Assembly (NCBI RefSeq): GCF_004745505.1
Contig: NZ_RKLX01000005.1
Coordinates: 85,392-149,391 of the forward strand
DNA: 64,000 bases
Direction: 5' to 3'
Source: Levilactobacillus suantsaiihabitans
GTDB lineage: Bacteria > Bacillota > Bacilli > Lactobacillales > Lactobacillaceae
The notes beneath the pieces are model-generated. The model was given only the letters and a program-made list of their open reading frames with translations, made no database searches and was not told where the DNA came from. Position numbers and translations under genes: made by a program. Of the stretch, positions 1-11,663 are shown in pieces. Every line of letters begins with the position of its first letter. The stretch's first letter is position 1.

Positions 1-111
1 TCAACTGGCTCTATTCTTGTTTAATGCTTTTTTGATACAATCATTAGCAATTGCTCCGCATGCATTATTAATTCCAACTGCGTCACCAGCTAGACTTAGC
101 CGATCCCCCAC
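1..111 (-). other. Short ORF or gene tail, unidentified
   Basis: A 36-residue frame opens at a GTG and closes with TGA at the window edge; it contains a stretch reading DAVGINNACGAIANDCIKKA. An in-frame stop lies just upstream, so it is either a very small gene or the end of a damaged one. I do not recognise it. The purine-rich stretch near the GTG is only a weak ribosome site. Confidence 0.2.
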
Positions 112-174
112 CTCTTAGGCACGCTCAATCGTACTACCTAGACTTAAATATTTCAGATAACATTGCCGCTTGAT

Positions 175-188
175 TGAAAGCGTTTTAT
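175..188 (+). promoter_or_regulatory. cre box (CcpA) upstream of GH51 gene
   Basis: TGAAAGCGTTTTAT matches the Gram-positive catabolite-responsive element (TGAAARCGYTTTCA) except for the last two bases. It lies about 115 bp before the arabinofuranosidase start, which fits carbon catabolite repression of that gene. Confidence 0.6.
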
Positions 189-300
189 AGGGTAATATTT
201 GTTCAGATGTATTGTTCAAGTAAATAATGTTATCCGAACAAAAAACATTTCACCGAGACACATTCATGTTTCTTCTATATTTTTTCATGGAGGTAATAGT

Positions 301-1755
301 TTGTCTTATATTTCAATCGATTCGCAAAGAGAACGCGGCAAAATCAGCAAATACATTTACGGTCAATTTTCTGAACACCTCGGTCACGGGATTTACGATG
401 GCCTTTGGGTGGGTCCAGACTCTGATATTCCCAATACAAATGGCATTCGCAACGATGTGGTCAGTGCTTTACGTGCAATTAACGTCCCTGTCCTTCGTTG
501 GCCTGGTGGATGTTTTGCTGATACCTATCACTGGACAGATGGCATTGGACCTGCCAGTACACGAAAAAGAATCGTAAACACTAGTTGGGGAAGTGTCGTT
601 GAAAATAATCATTTTGGAACTCACGAATACTTTGAACTCCTAAAACAACTTGGTGCGGATGCCTATATCAACGGTAATCTTGGCAGTGGAACTGTTCAGG
701 AGATGTCGGAGTGGGTTGAATACATGACTTTTAATGGCACGTCTCCAATGGCTGACTTACGTACTGCTAATGGGCACAAGGATCCTTGGCAAGTTAAATT
801 CTTTGGTGTAGGTAATGAAAGCTGGGGAGGTGGCGGTAATATGCGCCCCGAATACTACGCTGATCTCTACCGCCAGTATCAGACCTTCATTAACTCCTAC
901 GACGCTGATACGCCTATCTATAAGATTGCTTCTGGCCCTAACGTGGATGACTATCACTGGATGGATGTCCTGATGAAGAATGCTGCACCATATATGGACG
1001 GTATTAGCCTTCACCATTATGCACTAGCCTCTGCTTGGGAGGATAAGCGCCCTGCGCTGGACTTCCCTGAAAGTGAATGGTTCTCATTAATTAAGAGTGC
1101 TCAAAAGATGGATGAACTTATTACCAAGCACAGTACCATCATGGATAAGTATGATCCTCAAAAACGGATTGGCTTAATCGTCGACGAGTGGGGTTCTTGG
1201 TTACGTGCCGAAAAAGATACGAATCCTGCCTTTCTATATCAACAAAATACGATTCGTGATGCAATGATTGCGGCAATCACGTTACACATTTTCCAAAAAC
1301 ATGTTGACCGCGTACAAATGGCAAATATTGCCCAAATGGTAAATGTCCTACAAGCTATGTTACTCACGGATGGTACTAAGTTGGTTAAAACGCCAACCTA
1401 CTATGTGTTCAAAATGTTTACCAAACACCAAGAGGCAATCGCCATGGACACTTTTGATAACCTTTCAGATACAACCAGTGCTTCAGTCTCCAAAAACGCT
1501 GATGGCTATTTCATTTCACTATGTAATTTTGGATTAAGTGCTCCCGACGACATCACCGTAGACGTAGATACAGCGATTAAATCTGTGAGTGGTACCGTGC
1601 TTCGTGGATTACGAATGGATGATCACAATGACTTCGAGCATCCAGATGAAGTCAAATCAGAAGAATTCTCCACGACGAGTTTCCAACCCCACCAGTTGAA
1701 GGCTCAAATTCCACCAATGAGCGTCGTTACTCTACAGGTAAACACGAATAAGTGA
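301..1755 (+). CDS. abfA: Alpha-L-arabinofuranosidase, GH51
   Basis: A cytoplasmic exo-glycosidase expected to release L-arabinose from arabino- or arabinoxylo-oligosaccharides. The GH51 acid/base is visible in GNESWGGGG (Glu173) and the nucleophile in DEWGSW (Glu296), in a 484-residue protein of normal family length with no signal peptide. I chose the TTG at 301 because GGAGGTAA precedes it at a good distance; the longer frame upstream has no ribosome site and does not resemble the family. A cre box lies upstream and a strong terminator follows. A second GH51 and a GH43 enzyme lie 2.5-5 kb downstream, so this is part of an arabinoxylan side-chain locus. Exact substrate preference cannot be read from sequence. 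Confidence 0.92.
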   Translation: MSYISIDSQRERGKISKYIYGQFSEHLGHGIYDGLWVGPDSDIPNTNGIRNDVVSALRAINVPVLRWPGGCFADTYHWTDGIGPASTRKRIVNTSWGSVVENNHFGTHEYFELLKQLGADAYINGNLGSGTVQEMSEWVEYMTFNGTSPMADLRTANGHKDPWQVKFFGVGNESWGGGGNMRPEYYADLYRQYQTFINSYDADTPIYKIASGPNVDDYHWMDVLMKNAAPYMDGISLHHYALASAWEDKRPALDFPESEWFSLIKSAQKMDELITKHSTIMDKYDPQKRIGLIVDEWGSWLRAEKDTNPAFLYQQNTIRDAMIAAITLHIFQKHVDRVQMANIAQMVNVLQAMLLTDGTKLVKTPTYYVFKMFTKHQEAIAMDTFDNLSDTTSASVSKNADGYFISLCNFGLSAPDDITVDVDTAIKSVSGTVLRGLRMDDHNDFEHPDEVKSEEFSTTSFQPHQLKAQIPPMSVVTLQVNTNK

Positions 1756-1780
1756 TCTACCACACCGTAAGACACCAAAT

Positions 1781-1828
1781 GGGTTCTTGCAAAATTTGTC
1801 ATTCCGACTAGTTTTGCAAGAACCCTTT
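1781..1828 (+). terminator. Rho-independent terminator after GH51
   Basis: A 14-bp perfect stem, GGGTTCTTGCAAAA paired with TTTTGCAAGAACCC, followed by TTT. Confidence 0.8.
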
Positions 1829-1890
1829 GCGTTAATATTTAATTGTACTTAAAATAAATGGATCATCATACTAAGGGGAATAAGCATAGC

Positions 1891-2772
1891 ATGGAAATTA
1901 ATAAGTTGCTCAGTATTTTCCCGAATGCCGAGCTTAAAGATACACCTACATCTGACGAAAATTCCTTAAGTTTTCCCATTGACTCAAAGTGGTTAACTCT
2001 CCCTCGGAAAAGCCTTTCTTCTCGAGAAAGGGCCCTTTTAAATCTCATAATTGATGAAACGCCTCTGCAGAACGTGAATTCTGCAAATGATCATACTTGG
2101 TTCAGACGGCTATTTTTAGGCGAGAAATGCTCTCAAAAACAAGCAACAGAATCAAGAGTCCGAATTATCCAAATCAATTTAATTAGTCATGACAGCACAA
2201 TGCCTGTTAATAACTGGTTACGTGCATTTAGGACTATGTTTAAGCAACCTTTCGTCGATACCTTTCTGGTTAACAACCACGAGGCCATTGTTATTGAAGC
2301 CTTGAAGGACAAAATGTATGATAACGAAAATTTTTTGGGTGTTAGCCAGGCTCTGGACAGTGATTTCTACTGCACATCCAAGTTATATATTGGTCAGTAC
2401 TGGCAAAACGATGACACCATTGAGCAACTATTTTCTCATGAACGGAAACTATTCAAGTTCCAGTTACAGCAAAACACCAGTGAACGCATCTTCTCCATCT
2501 CAAATAGCATCTTAAAGTATTACTTCGAGAAGCAACTGAGCCAGGATCCACTTATTCTAAAGAGTCATTCGGAACTTTTCAACATGCCTGATGCTAAAAA
2601 GACGGTCACCATCCTTTATCAAAATGGTGGAAATATCAGTATCACAGCTAAAAAAATGTTTCTACACCGAAATACACTCCAATACCGCATTAAGAAATTT
2701 CAAGAGACAACTGGGTTTAATCTAAGAAATATGGACGACTTACTCTTTTGTTACTTGTTGACCTTTCAATGA
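1891..2772 (+). CDS. PucR/CdaR-like transcriptional regulator
   Basis: The last 60 residues form a PucR-type helix-turn-helix (NGGNISITAKKMFLHRNTLQYR), the pattern found at the C terminus of CdaR/PucR regulators, where the recognition helix carries the conserved HRNTLxYR. The N-terminal 230 residues are not recognisable and probably sense a ligand. The ATG at 1891 has AAGGGG upstream and is preferred over the earlier in-frame ATG at 1858. It lies between arabinofuranosidase genes and the sugar-ABC ATPase, so control of plant-oligosaccharide genes is a reasonable inference; the effector is unknown. A bidirectional terminator follows directly. Confidence 0.75.
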   Translation: MEINKLLSIFPNAELKDTPTSDENSLSFPIDSKWLTLPRKSLSSRERALLNLIIDETPLQNVNSANDHTWFRRLFLGEKCSQKQATESRVRIIQINLISHDSTMPVNNWLRAFRTMFKQPFVDTFLVNNHEAIVIEALKDKMYDNENFLGVSQALDSDFYCTSKLYIGQYWQNDDTIEQLFSHERKLFKFQLQQNTSERIFSISNSILKYYFEKQLSQDPLILKSHSELFNMPDAKKTVTILYQNGGNISITAKKMFLHRNTLQYRIKKFQETTGFNLRNMDDLLFCYLLTFQ

Positions 2773-2810
2773 CTAAAAATAGGACTCCTTAGCGGGAGTC
2801 CTATTTTTAG
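2773..2810. terminator. Bidirectional terminator
   Basis: CTAAAAATAGGACTCC and its exact reverse complement enclose a short loop between two convergent genes, with T runs at both ends, so it can stop transcription from either side. Confidence 0.85.
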
Positions 2811-2823
2811 TTAATCTTATTAT

Positions 2824-3939
2824 CTATTCCATGTAATCTACAGAAACTTCAGTCTCAGGATCGAAGTAATGTGCCTTGTTCAAATCAAAGCCCATCTTGA
2901 CGCTAGCACCTGGCTTTTCAAAGTCACGTGCATTTACTTTAGAAACAAATTCAGTATTCCCAACCTTACTGTAAAGTTGTGAGTCAGCTCCTAATAATTC
3001 AGAAACGATAATTTCAGCATCAACCTCATTTTCAGGGAATGCCTCCAAGAACGCATTTTCTGTATGGATATCTTCGGGACGAACACCTAAAATTAACTTT
3101 TTCCCATTGTAACCATGCTTAACCAAATTCTTCAGACGACCTTCTGGAACACGAAGATGTAATTCATCCTTTTCATCAGTCACGATACCATCATGCAACG
3201 TGACGTTAAAGAAGTTCATGGCTGGAGCACCAATGAATCCAGCAACAAACGCATTTACAGGCTTGTCGTATACTTCGGATGGTGTACCAACTTGTTGAAC
3301 TTTCCCATCACGCATAACAACAATCCGATCTGCCATAGTCATTGCTTCCGTTTGATCATGAGTGACATAAATCGTAGTCGTCCCAAGATCCTGATGCAGC
3401 TTAGCGATTTGTGCCCGCATTGAAATCCGTAACTTAGCATCCAAGTTTGACAAAGGTTCATCCATCAAAAATACGGGTGCATCACGGACAATAGCCCGAC
3501 CTAACGCAACACGTTGACGTTGACCACCAGAAAGCGCAGCTGGCTTACGGTCCAAGTATTCCGTCAAACCTAAGATATCCGCAGCATGTTTAACGCGCTT
3601 ATCAATATCTTCCTTTGCTTTCTTTTGAATCTTTAACCCGAAGGCCATGTTTCCGTACACGGTCATATGAGGATACAAAGCGTAGTTTTGGAAGACCATA
3701 GCAATATCCCGGTCTTTTGGTGCCAAATTATTAGCAACTTTACCATTGATGACCAGCTTACCCTTAGTAATATCTTCCAAACCGGCAATCATTCGCAAGG
3801 TCGTCGACTTCCCACAACCAGATGGTCCAACGAAAACCATAAATTCTTTATCTTTAACATCCAAATTAAAATCAGTAACAGAATAATTTTCTGCCCCATC
3901 ATATTGCTTGTAGATATGCTCTAGGTTAACTTCTGCCAT
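2824..3939 (-). CDS. msmX: Sugar ABC transporter ATPase, MsmX/UgpC type
   Basis: ATP-hydrolysing subunit of carbohydrate importers (CUT1 family). Seen in order: Walker [11 protein letters not shown]-loop [10 protein letters not shown], signature [14 protein letters not shown], Walker [14 protein letters not shown]-loop VTHDQ, then the C-terminal regulatory OB-fold domain usual in MalK/UgpC proteins. Length (371 residues) is typical. The start reading [15 protein letters not shown] is preferred; AAAGGA lies upstream. No permease or binding protein is adjacent, so it probably energises several sugar importers encoded elsewhere, as MsmX does in Bacillus subtilis. A near-perfect cre box sits about 45 bp upstream. 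Confidence 0.88.
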   Translation of the reverse strand: MAEVNLEHIYKQYDGAENYSVTDFNLDVKDKEFMVFVGPSGCGKSTTLRMIAGLEDITKGKLVINGKVANNLAPKDRDIAMVFQNYALYPHMTVYGNMAFGLKIQKKAKEDIDKRVKHAADILGLTEYLDRKPAALSGGQRQRVALGRAIVRDAPVFLMDEPLSNLDAKLRISMRAQIAKLHQDLGTTTIYVTHDQTEAMTMADRIVVMRDGKVQQVGTPSEVYDKPVNAFVAGFIGAPAMNFFNVTLHDGIVTDEKDELHLRVPEGRLKNLVKHGYNGKKLILGVRPEDIHTENAFLEAFPENEVDAEIIVSELLGADSQLYSKVGNTEFVSKVNARDFEKPGASVKMGFDLNKAHYFDPETEVSVDYME

Positions 3940-3983
3940 TATGTATAACATTCCTTTCAAGTTTATCTATATTTAGTATATTG

Positions 3984-3997
3984 TGAAAGCGCATTCA
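3984..3997 (-). promoter_or_regulatory. cre box upstream of msmX
   Basis: TGAAAGCGCATTCA differs from the ideal palindrome TGAAAGCGCTTTCA at one position. It lies in the divergent region between msmX and the GH43/GH51 operon; its closeness to msmX suggests repression of the ATPase gene on preferred sugars. Confidence 0.75.
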
Positions 3998-4204
3998 TTT
4001 AAAGCAAATAGTGACCAAAAACTGATATGAACTTTGTCAAACCTGCACAAAAACATTGATAAATTCAATACTTTTAAAATTTATTAGGATGTATCGTGCC
4101 GAATTTCTAACTTGCCGGTCTATCTAGGATTCTACTCGAATGGATTTTGATCAGACAAACTTTTTACATCACTTCTAGAAATATACTATGGACCCTCAAA
4201 AGGG

Positions 4205-4233
4205 TTGACAGCGTTTTCATACGGTTGTATATT
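4205..4233 (+). promoter_or_regulatory. SigA promoter with overlapping cre box
   Basis: TTGACA (4205-4210), a 17-bp spacer and TATATT (4228-4233) make a near-consensus promoter for the GH43-GH51 operon. TGACAGCGTTTTCA (4206-4219) is a cre match lying across the -35 box, so CcpA binding should block RNA polymerase directly. The rest of the 3940-4317 intergenic stretch shows no gene. Confidence 0.75.
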
Positions 4234-4235
4234 TC

Positions 4236-4250
4236 AATTGTACGTATTTA
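4236..4250 (+). promoter_or_regulatory. AraR-like operator
   Basis: AATTGTACGTATTTA, just after the -10 box, resembles the AraR operator core (TTGTACGTACAA), with the left half conserved and the right half degenerate. Position and neighbouring arabinofuranosidase genes support arabinose-responsive repression. No araR is in the window. Confidence 0.4.
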
Positions 4251-4317
4251 TTAGCACTTATTTGAAATGTATTTTCTTAAGGTACTTACAAATATTAAAA
4301 AGGAGCATATCGATCCT

Positions 4318-6827
<2,510 letters not shown>

Positions 6828-6840
6828 GCAATTCTGAATA

Positions 6841-6896
6841 AAAGGGCTTCAACGTCCTACCGCACTGAGCGGTTAGGCGTTGAAGCCCTTTTGTTT
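6841..6896. terminator. Bidirectional terminator between abf operon and recQ
   Basis: AAAGGGCTTCAACG pairs with CGTTGAAGCCCTTT, with a second internal stem (CCTACCGC with GCGGTTAGG). T-rich tails lie on both sides between convergent genes. Confidence 0.85.
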
Positions 6897-6904
6897 TATA
6901 GCTA

Positions 6905-8707
6905 TTAACTCGCCGACTCGCCCGCATCCTGCCCCTTATTCGCCACAAACTCCCGAATAATGGCCATGAAGTCTTCGCCGTACTTATCCAATTTGCTCTG
7001 GCCGACGCCCTTCACGTCGAGGAAAGCTTGATCATCGACGGGGAGGGCTTCACAAATGGCGTGCAGGGTTCTGTCCGAGAAAATGACGAACGGTGGCTTG
7101 CCGATAGCTTCGGCCAGGCTACGCCGCAATGCGCGCAGCTGCTCGAAGAGTTCGTCGTCTTCGGGGGCCAGGCGTTTCACTTGCCGGGCCATCTTGCGGA
7201 AGACCTGAGTCTCGCCCTTCAGGACTGCCCCGCCAGCCGCCGTGACCTTGAGCGTGGGGTATTGGCCGCCCACGCTCGCCAGGTAACCAGCCGCCGTCAA
7301 GAAATCGATCAGCTCACCCACGGCCTTTTGGCGCTGACCACGCATGATGCCGTAGGTCGCCACGTCGTCGAGATGTTGTTCCAAGACGCGCTGGTTGTGC
7401 GCGCCCGTCAGCACTTGGGCGACCACGGCCTTGCCGTACCGCGACCGCAAGCGAATCACACAGGACAAGATTTTCTGCGCATCGGTGGTCACGTCTTGAG
7501 CTTCGCGGTCATCCAGGCAGTTGCTACAACGGCCACACGGCGCCGACTCCTCCCCAAAGTAATGGAGAATAAATTGCTGCAGACACCCCTGCGTATTGGC
7601 GTAGCGGTTCATGACCTGCAATTTTCGGTAGGCGCGCTGGCGGTGTTCCTCATCCATTTCGGATTGGTCGATAAAGAACCGCTGAATTTGCAAGTCAGAC
7701 GCGCGGTAAAGCAAAATGGCCTCACTAGGTAGGCCGTCTCGCCCCGCCCGACCGGCTTCTTGGTAGTATGCTTCCAGTGTACCGGGCACTTGGGCGTGGA
7801 TCACGAAGCGCACGTTGCTCTTGTCGATGCCCATCCCAAACGCGTTGGTCGCCACCATGACCTGGACCCGATCATATAAGAAGTCTTCTTGATTTTGCCG
7901 CCGCACCTCTTCCGCCAATCCCGCGTGGTACGGGGCCACGTCGATGTGGTGGCGCTGCAGCAATTTGGTGACCCGGTCAACTTCCTTGCGGGTACTGGCG
8001 TAAATGATGCCCGCCTCGCCCGCGTTGACCTTGAGGTAATCCAAAATGTAGCGGTCGGTATCCTGGTCCTTGACCACCGTTAAGTTCAAATTGTCGCGCG
8101 CAAAGCCGGTATTGACCTCGTTGGCCGCGTCGATTCGCAGCTGTTGGCGAATATCGGTCGCCACCTGTTCCGTGGCCGTCGCCGTCAACGCCAACACCTG
8201 GGGGTGCGTCGGCAACTGCTCAATGGCGGTACTCAACGCCAGGTAGCTGGGCCGAAAGTCGTGGCCCCATTGCGAAATACAGTGGGCCTCGTCGACCGCC
8301 AGCAAGTCGATGGGCAGGCTTGCCAAGGACTGGATAAAGGCAGCCGAATCCAACCGCTCAGGCGCAATATAGAGTAATTTATATTCACCGTTGTGCAGAG
8401 CGGCCAGCCGTTCTTGAATGTCCGGCCATTCCAGCGAACTATTGATGAAGGTCGCGGGAATCCCACTATCGTTTAACGCGTCGACCTGATCCTTCATTAA
8501 GGAAATCAGAGGCGACACGACCACCGTAATGCCGTCAAAGAGCATCGCGGGGATTTGGTAACACAGGGACTTACCGCCACCCGTGGGCATGATGGCCAGA
8601 CTGTTCTCCCCGGCCAAGACGTGTTCGATTACTGCCTGTTGCCCTGGTCGAAATGCATCATAGCCAAAGACCTGTTTTAAAACGTGTTGCGCTGCCGTCA
8701 GATCCAT
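6905..8707 (-). CDS. recQ: ATP-dependent DNA helicase RecQ
   Basis: A 3'-5' superfamily 2 helicase for recombination and stalled-fork repair. In order: Walker A MPTGGGKSLCYQIP, the DEAH box in AVDEAHCISQWGHDFRP, the helicase C-terminal motifs ending in QEAGRAGRDG, the RQC zinc-binding cysteines (CLQQF...CGRCSNC), and a C-terminal HRDC domain. 600 residues is the usual length. AAGGAGCG sits properly before the ATG. It stands alone, high in GC, and converges on the arabinofuranosidase operon. Confidence 0.95.
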   Translation of the reverse strand: MDLTAAQHVLKQVFGYDAFRPGQQAVIEHVLAGENSLAIMPTGGGKSLCYQIPAMLFDGITVVVSPLISLMKDQVDALNDSGIPATFINSSLEWPDIQERLAALHNGEYKLLYIAPERLDSAAFIQSLASLPIDLLAVDEAHCISQWGHDFRPSYLALSTAIEQLPTHPQVLALTATATEQVATDIRQQLRIDAANEVNTGFARDNLNLTVVKDQDTDRYILDYLKVNAGEAGIIYASTRKEVDRVTKLLQRHHIDVAPYHAGLAEEVRRQNQEDFLYDRVQVMVATNAFGMGIDKSNVRFVIHAQVPGTLEAYYQEAGRAGRDGLPSEAILLYRASDLQIQRFFIDQSEMDEEHRQRAYRKLQVMNRYANTQGCLQQFILHYFGEESAPCGRCSNCLDDREAQDVTTDAQKILSCVIRLRSRYGKAVVAQVLTGAHNQRVLEQHLDDVATYGIMRGQRQKAVGELIDFLTAAGYLASVGGQYPTLKVTAAGGAVLKGETQVFRKMARQVKRLAPEDDELFEQLRALRRSLAEAIGKPPFVIFSDRTLHAICEALPVDDQAFLDVKGVGQSKLDKYGEDFMAIIREFVANKGQDAGESAS

Positions 8708-9002
8708 CGAGTCGCTCCTTAGTCATTTTTTCACTAACTTTTTTCGGGTTGTTCGTGTGCCGGCCTTGGTCAGCATACCGCCACACTTGCTTGCCATTTA
8801 CCACGCCGGTAAGCACGTGTCACTGCCACCCCGAAGTGGCAAAAATCCGAGTTATTTCGGGGATTACTCCCCCACTCGAAAAAATTTTTAATCATTTTTT
8901 GAGCCAATTTAAAAATCTCAATAAGTCTATTCTACTGGCATTCGGGTTCGGTTACAACCGAACAACGTGATAATTAATTTTCACAATCTCGCCCGAATAT
9001 AG
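8708..9002. other. Intergenic region, no gene seen
   Basis: About 300 bp between divergent recQ and ohrR. A small hairpin (TGCCAC/GTGGCA near 8822-8839) and AT-rich runs are visible; no convincing coding frame or known RNA. Confidence 0.4.
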
Positions 9003-9031
9003 TTGACAGGTGGGATAAATTCGACTATAGT
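9003..9031 (+). promoter_or_regulatory. SigA promoter of ohrR
   Basis: TTGACA (9003-9008), a 17-bp spacer, and TATAGT (9026-9031). Confidence 0.8.
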
Positions 9032-9044
9032 AAATTTCATCGTA

Positions 9045-9059
9045 CACAATTCAATTGGA
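9045..9059 (+). promoter_or_regulatory. OhrR-type operator
   Basis: CACAATTCAATTGGA contains the perfect palindrome CAATT-C-AATTG and closely follows the OhrR box (TACAATTNAATTGTA). It lies after the -10 box and runs into the GGAGG ribosome site, so bound OhrR should repress the ohrR-reductase pair. Confidence 0.65.
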
Positions 9060-9070
9060 GGCATGACATT

Positions 9071-9511
9071 TTGACAGAAGACGACTTAACCTTGGCAAAT
9101 CAACTTTGCTTCTCAACTTACCACGCCAGCCGCTTGTTGATCAAACTGTATCAGCAAGCACTTCAGCCGTTTTCGCTCACGTATCCCCAGTACCTCGTTT
9201 TGCTAGTTCTGTGGGAAAATGATCGATTGCCCCTGCATGAGTTGGGTGATCGGTTGGACTTTGGTAGCAACACCCTGACGCCTTTGCTGAAACGCATGGA
9301 ACTCAACGGGTGGTTGACGCGTGAAGCGCTCCTGAGTGACCGGCGGCAGTTGATCATTTGCCTGACCCCCCGGGCCCTGCAACAAAAGCCTGAGATTTTT
9401 GCGGCTGTAAAAGCCTACGTGGCGCGCCAACCGTTCAATCAGCACGACTACCAAACGGCCCTGCAGCTCAACCAACAGCTCATCACCCAACTCCAACGTT
9501 TGTTACCCTAG
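9071..9511 (+). CDS. ohrR: OhrR-like MarR-family peroxide sensor
   Basis: A winged-helix repressor that senses organic peroxides or hypochlorite through a reactive N-terminal cysteine. The sensor motif NQLCFSTY (Cys13) and the following TYPQYLVLLVLWE closely follow B. subtilis OhrR; only one cysteine is in the sensor position (1-Cys type), though Cys97 or so occurs later in IICLT. The start is a TTG, because the nearby ATG at 9063 hits a stop at once, and GGAGG is well placed. It is followed by a disulfide reductase instead of the usual peroxiredoxin-like ohr gene, which suggests autoregulation together with thiol repair. Confidence 0.85.
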   Translation: MTEDDLTLANQLCFSTYHASRLLIKLYQQALQPFSLTYPQYLVLLVLWENDRLPLHELGDRLDFGSNTLTPLLKRMELNGWLTREALLSDRRQLIICLTPRALQQKPEIFAAVKAYVARQPFNQHDYQTALQLNQQLITQLQRLLP

Positions 9512-9575
9512 TCATTTTGCGTTCGTTAAACCAATCGTTCACGACTTAATTTTAGAAAGAGGTTCTCTAACTTAT

Positions 9576-10952
9576 ATGACTCAAGAATATGATGTTGCTT
9601 TTATCGGGAGTGGTCACGCCAACTGGCACGCCGCTGTCACCTTGAAACAAGCCGGCAAGTCCGTCGTTATCATCGAAAAGGACCTGCTCGGTGGCACCTG
9701 CACCAACTACGGCTGTGACGCCAAGATCCTGTTGGACGGCCCGGCCGAACTGCTGGCCCGCTTACGCCGTTACAGCACGGTCGGCGTCGACACCACGGCC
9801 CACGTGGATTGGCAACAATTCATGGCCTACAAGCACCAGGTCATCGATCCGTTACCGACCCAAATGGCCGGCATGTTCGACCAACTGGGCATCGACGTCA
9901 TTCAAGGTAGCGCCATTTTGATGGGCGACCATTTGATTCAGGTGGGCAAGCAGGTCATTCAAGCGACTAACATCGTCTTAGGCACTGGGCAACGGTCCAA
10001 ACGCTTAGGTATCGTCGGCAAGGAATTTCTCCACGACAGCCGTGAGTTCTTGGACCTGCCCGAACTGCCGCAGCACATCACCTTCATCGGCGCCGGCATT
10101 ATCACGCTGGAATTTGCTTCATTTGTCATGGCACTGGGCAGCCAGGTCACGATTCTGGAACACGGCGACCGGGCCGCGCGCGGCTTTGACGCCCAACACG
10201 TCGGTAAATTGATCACCCAAATGGAAAACGACGGCGCCACCTTCTACTTCGGCGAGACCGCCCTGGCCGTGGATGTGACCACGGACGGCTACCAGGTCAC
10301 CACGACCAGCGGCCTTAGCGTTGACACCAATTACGTGGTCGACGCCACCGGTCGCGAAGCCAACGTGACCCACCTGGGCCTGGAAAATGCCGGCATCCAC
10401 ACCAACCACTTCGGTATCGTGGTCGACGACCATTTACGAGCCAACGGCGCTAACATCTACGCCAGTGGCGACGTGGTGGCCAAGCTCCAACCGAAATTGA
10501 CCCCGACGGCCACCTTCGAATCCAACTACATCGCTGGCCAAATTCTCGGTGACACAGCGCCCATTAGCTACCCGGCCATCCCGAGCGTGCTGTTTGCCCT
10601 GCCCCGCTTAGCCCAGGTCGGCGTAACCACGGACCAGGCGGCCGCTCACCCCAGCGACTACCACACCCAAACCATTCCGTTCGGCCAATTGCTCGCGTTC
10701 GAATACCAAAACGAAACGACGGCCGAACTGACGGCTGTGCTCAATACCCATAACCAATTGGTGGGTGCGGCCATTTATGGCTTGGATGCGCCTGACCTGA
10801 TCAACGTCTTGACACTGATCATCGACCAACAGCTGACCGGCACGGCACTGAGTCGACTGATCATGGCCTTTCCCACCCCCACGCAAGGCATCATCGACGC
10901 ACTATTGCCCGCCATGTTAGCACCGCAAGCAGCAGATACGCCTGCTGACTAA
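9576..10952 (+). CDS. FAD-dependent pyridine nucleotide-disulfide oxidoreductase
   Basis: A class I flavoprotein reductase expected to pass electrons from NAD(P)H to a disulfide. Seen: an N-terminal FAD-binding Rossmann motif (GSGHANWHAA), the redox pair Cys42/Cys47 in GGTCTNYGCDAK, a second Rossmann motif for NAD(P)H (FIGAGIITLEFAS), the FAD motif IYASGDV, and a dimerisation domain. The family's C-terminal catalytic His (HPT.xE) is replaced: here the segment reads AFPTPTQGIID. It may therefore not be a glutathione reductase but a reductase of another low-molecular-weight or protein disulfide. It lies 64 bp after ohrR and probably shares its control. Confidence 0.85.
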   Translation: MTQEYDVAFIGSGHANWHAAVTLKQAGKSVVIIEKDLLGGTCTNYGCDAKILLDGPAELLARLRRYSTVGVDTTAHVDWQQFMAYKHQVIDPLPTQMAGMFDQLGIDVIQGSAILMGDHLIQVGKQVIQATNIVLGTGQRSKRLGIVGKEFLHDSREFLDLPELPQHITFIGAGIITLEFASFVMALGSQVTILEHGDRAARGFDAQHVGKLITQMENDGATFYFGETALAVDVTTDGYQVTTTSGLSVDTNYVVDATGREANVTHLGLENAGIHTNHFGIVVDDHLRANGANIYASGDVVAKLQPKLTPTATFESNYIAGQILGDTAPISYPAIPSVLFALPRLAQVGVTTDQAAAHPSDYHTQTIPFGQLLAFEYQNETTAELTAVLNTHNQLVGAAIYGLDAPDLINVLTLIIDQQLTGTALSRLIMAFPTPTQGIIDALLPAMLAPQAADTPAD

Positions 10953-11032
10953 ATCAAAATTCACTTCAAGGCTTGGACGCTGGTCCGGGCCTTTTTGGTC
11001 TGTTTACATAGTTGTTGGCAGCCCGCCTTACC

Positions 11033-11199
11033 GTTCGCTAGAGATGCGTTGGAACGCTGAGGGCGCCGGCCCAAGCCAAAGAGCGGTCTTGGGCCTCAAC
11101 TTCGAGCCGAAAGCCCACGTCTCAAAGTTGCCAGTTCCCTAAGCGCCATGACCCGCGCCGCTAAGGGAACTCCCACAGCTGAACGCATCTCTAGCGAAC
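11033..11199 (+). repeat. Structured intergenic repeat, family A, copy 1 (167 bp)
   Basis: The ends are a perfect 18-bp inverted repeat, GTTCGCTAGAGATGCGTT and AACGCATCTCTAGCGAAC. Inside, AGTTCCCTAAGCG (11133-11145) can pair with CGCTAAGGGAACT (11159-11171), and a CTCAAAG core is shared with other copies. Flanks CCGCCTTACC (left) and TCTCGGCTAC (right) are also conserved between copies. Full-length sister copies lie at 45524, 48865 and 51205, each exactly 167 bp. Frames seen inside are repeat shadows. Confidence 0.8.
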
Positions 11200-11316
11200 T
11201 CTCGGCTACGGTGATGGTCGACAAATACCACGCACTCAGGCAAGTACCAGCGCTGACGACCCGTATAATTCCGGCTGGTCTGGCGTTTTATATTTGACAC
11301 GCTCAATCTTGCCGGA

Positions 11317-11488
11317 GTCAGCCAGAGGTGGCGCCAGCTGTGTCGACGGTGTTGGCTGAGGTTTTGTCTCAGCCTACAGCGTGGGGCGACTTGGGAGACT
11401 TGCGGACTTCGCGAGGCTTCCAAGCGAGGCGGAAGCCCGCTTCTCAGGCTGAAGCCGTCCCCCATAGCAGGCAGAACCTCTGGCTGAC
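11317..11488 (+). repeat. Structured intergenic repeat, family B, copy 1
   Basis: Bounded by the 13-bp inverted repeat GTCAGCCAGAGGT/ACCTCTGGCTGAC, with an internal hairpin GGCTGAG-loop-CTCAGCC. Copies recur at 23169 and 48570, each beside a family A element in the same relative order. The surrounding 10953-11663 region has no gene. Confidence 0.75.
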
Positions 11489-11663
11489 GTAGGCTACTGG
11501 TTTAGCCAAGAACGGTAAGGCGGCCAGCAAGATCAATACCGTCAGCCACCTGCGTAGTCGCCGTTAATTCAGCCACCGCCAATACCGACGCCTTTGCCAC
11601 CCGCTTACCGCCGCAACCTGGCATACTAGTGTTAAAGACTGGTGATTGACTGGGGGTGCAACG

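Noticed and set aside
7028..7732. 234-codon frame opposite recQ
   Set aside because: Antisense shadow of a GC-rich, well-conserved gene; no start signals.
11033..11199. IS element or MITE with a transposase nearby
   Set aside because: No transposase gene in the window, and the covarying arms suggest maintained structure. A MITE origin is still possible but not shown.
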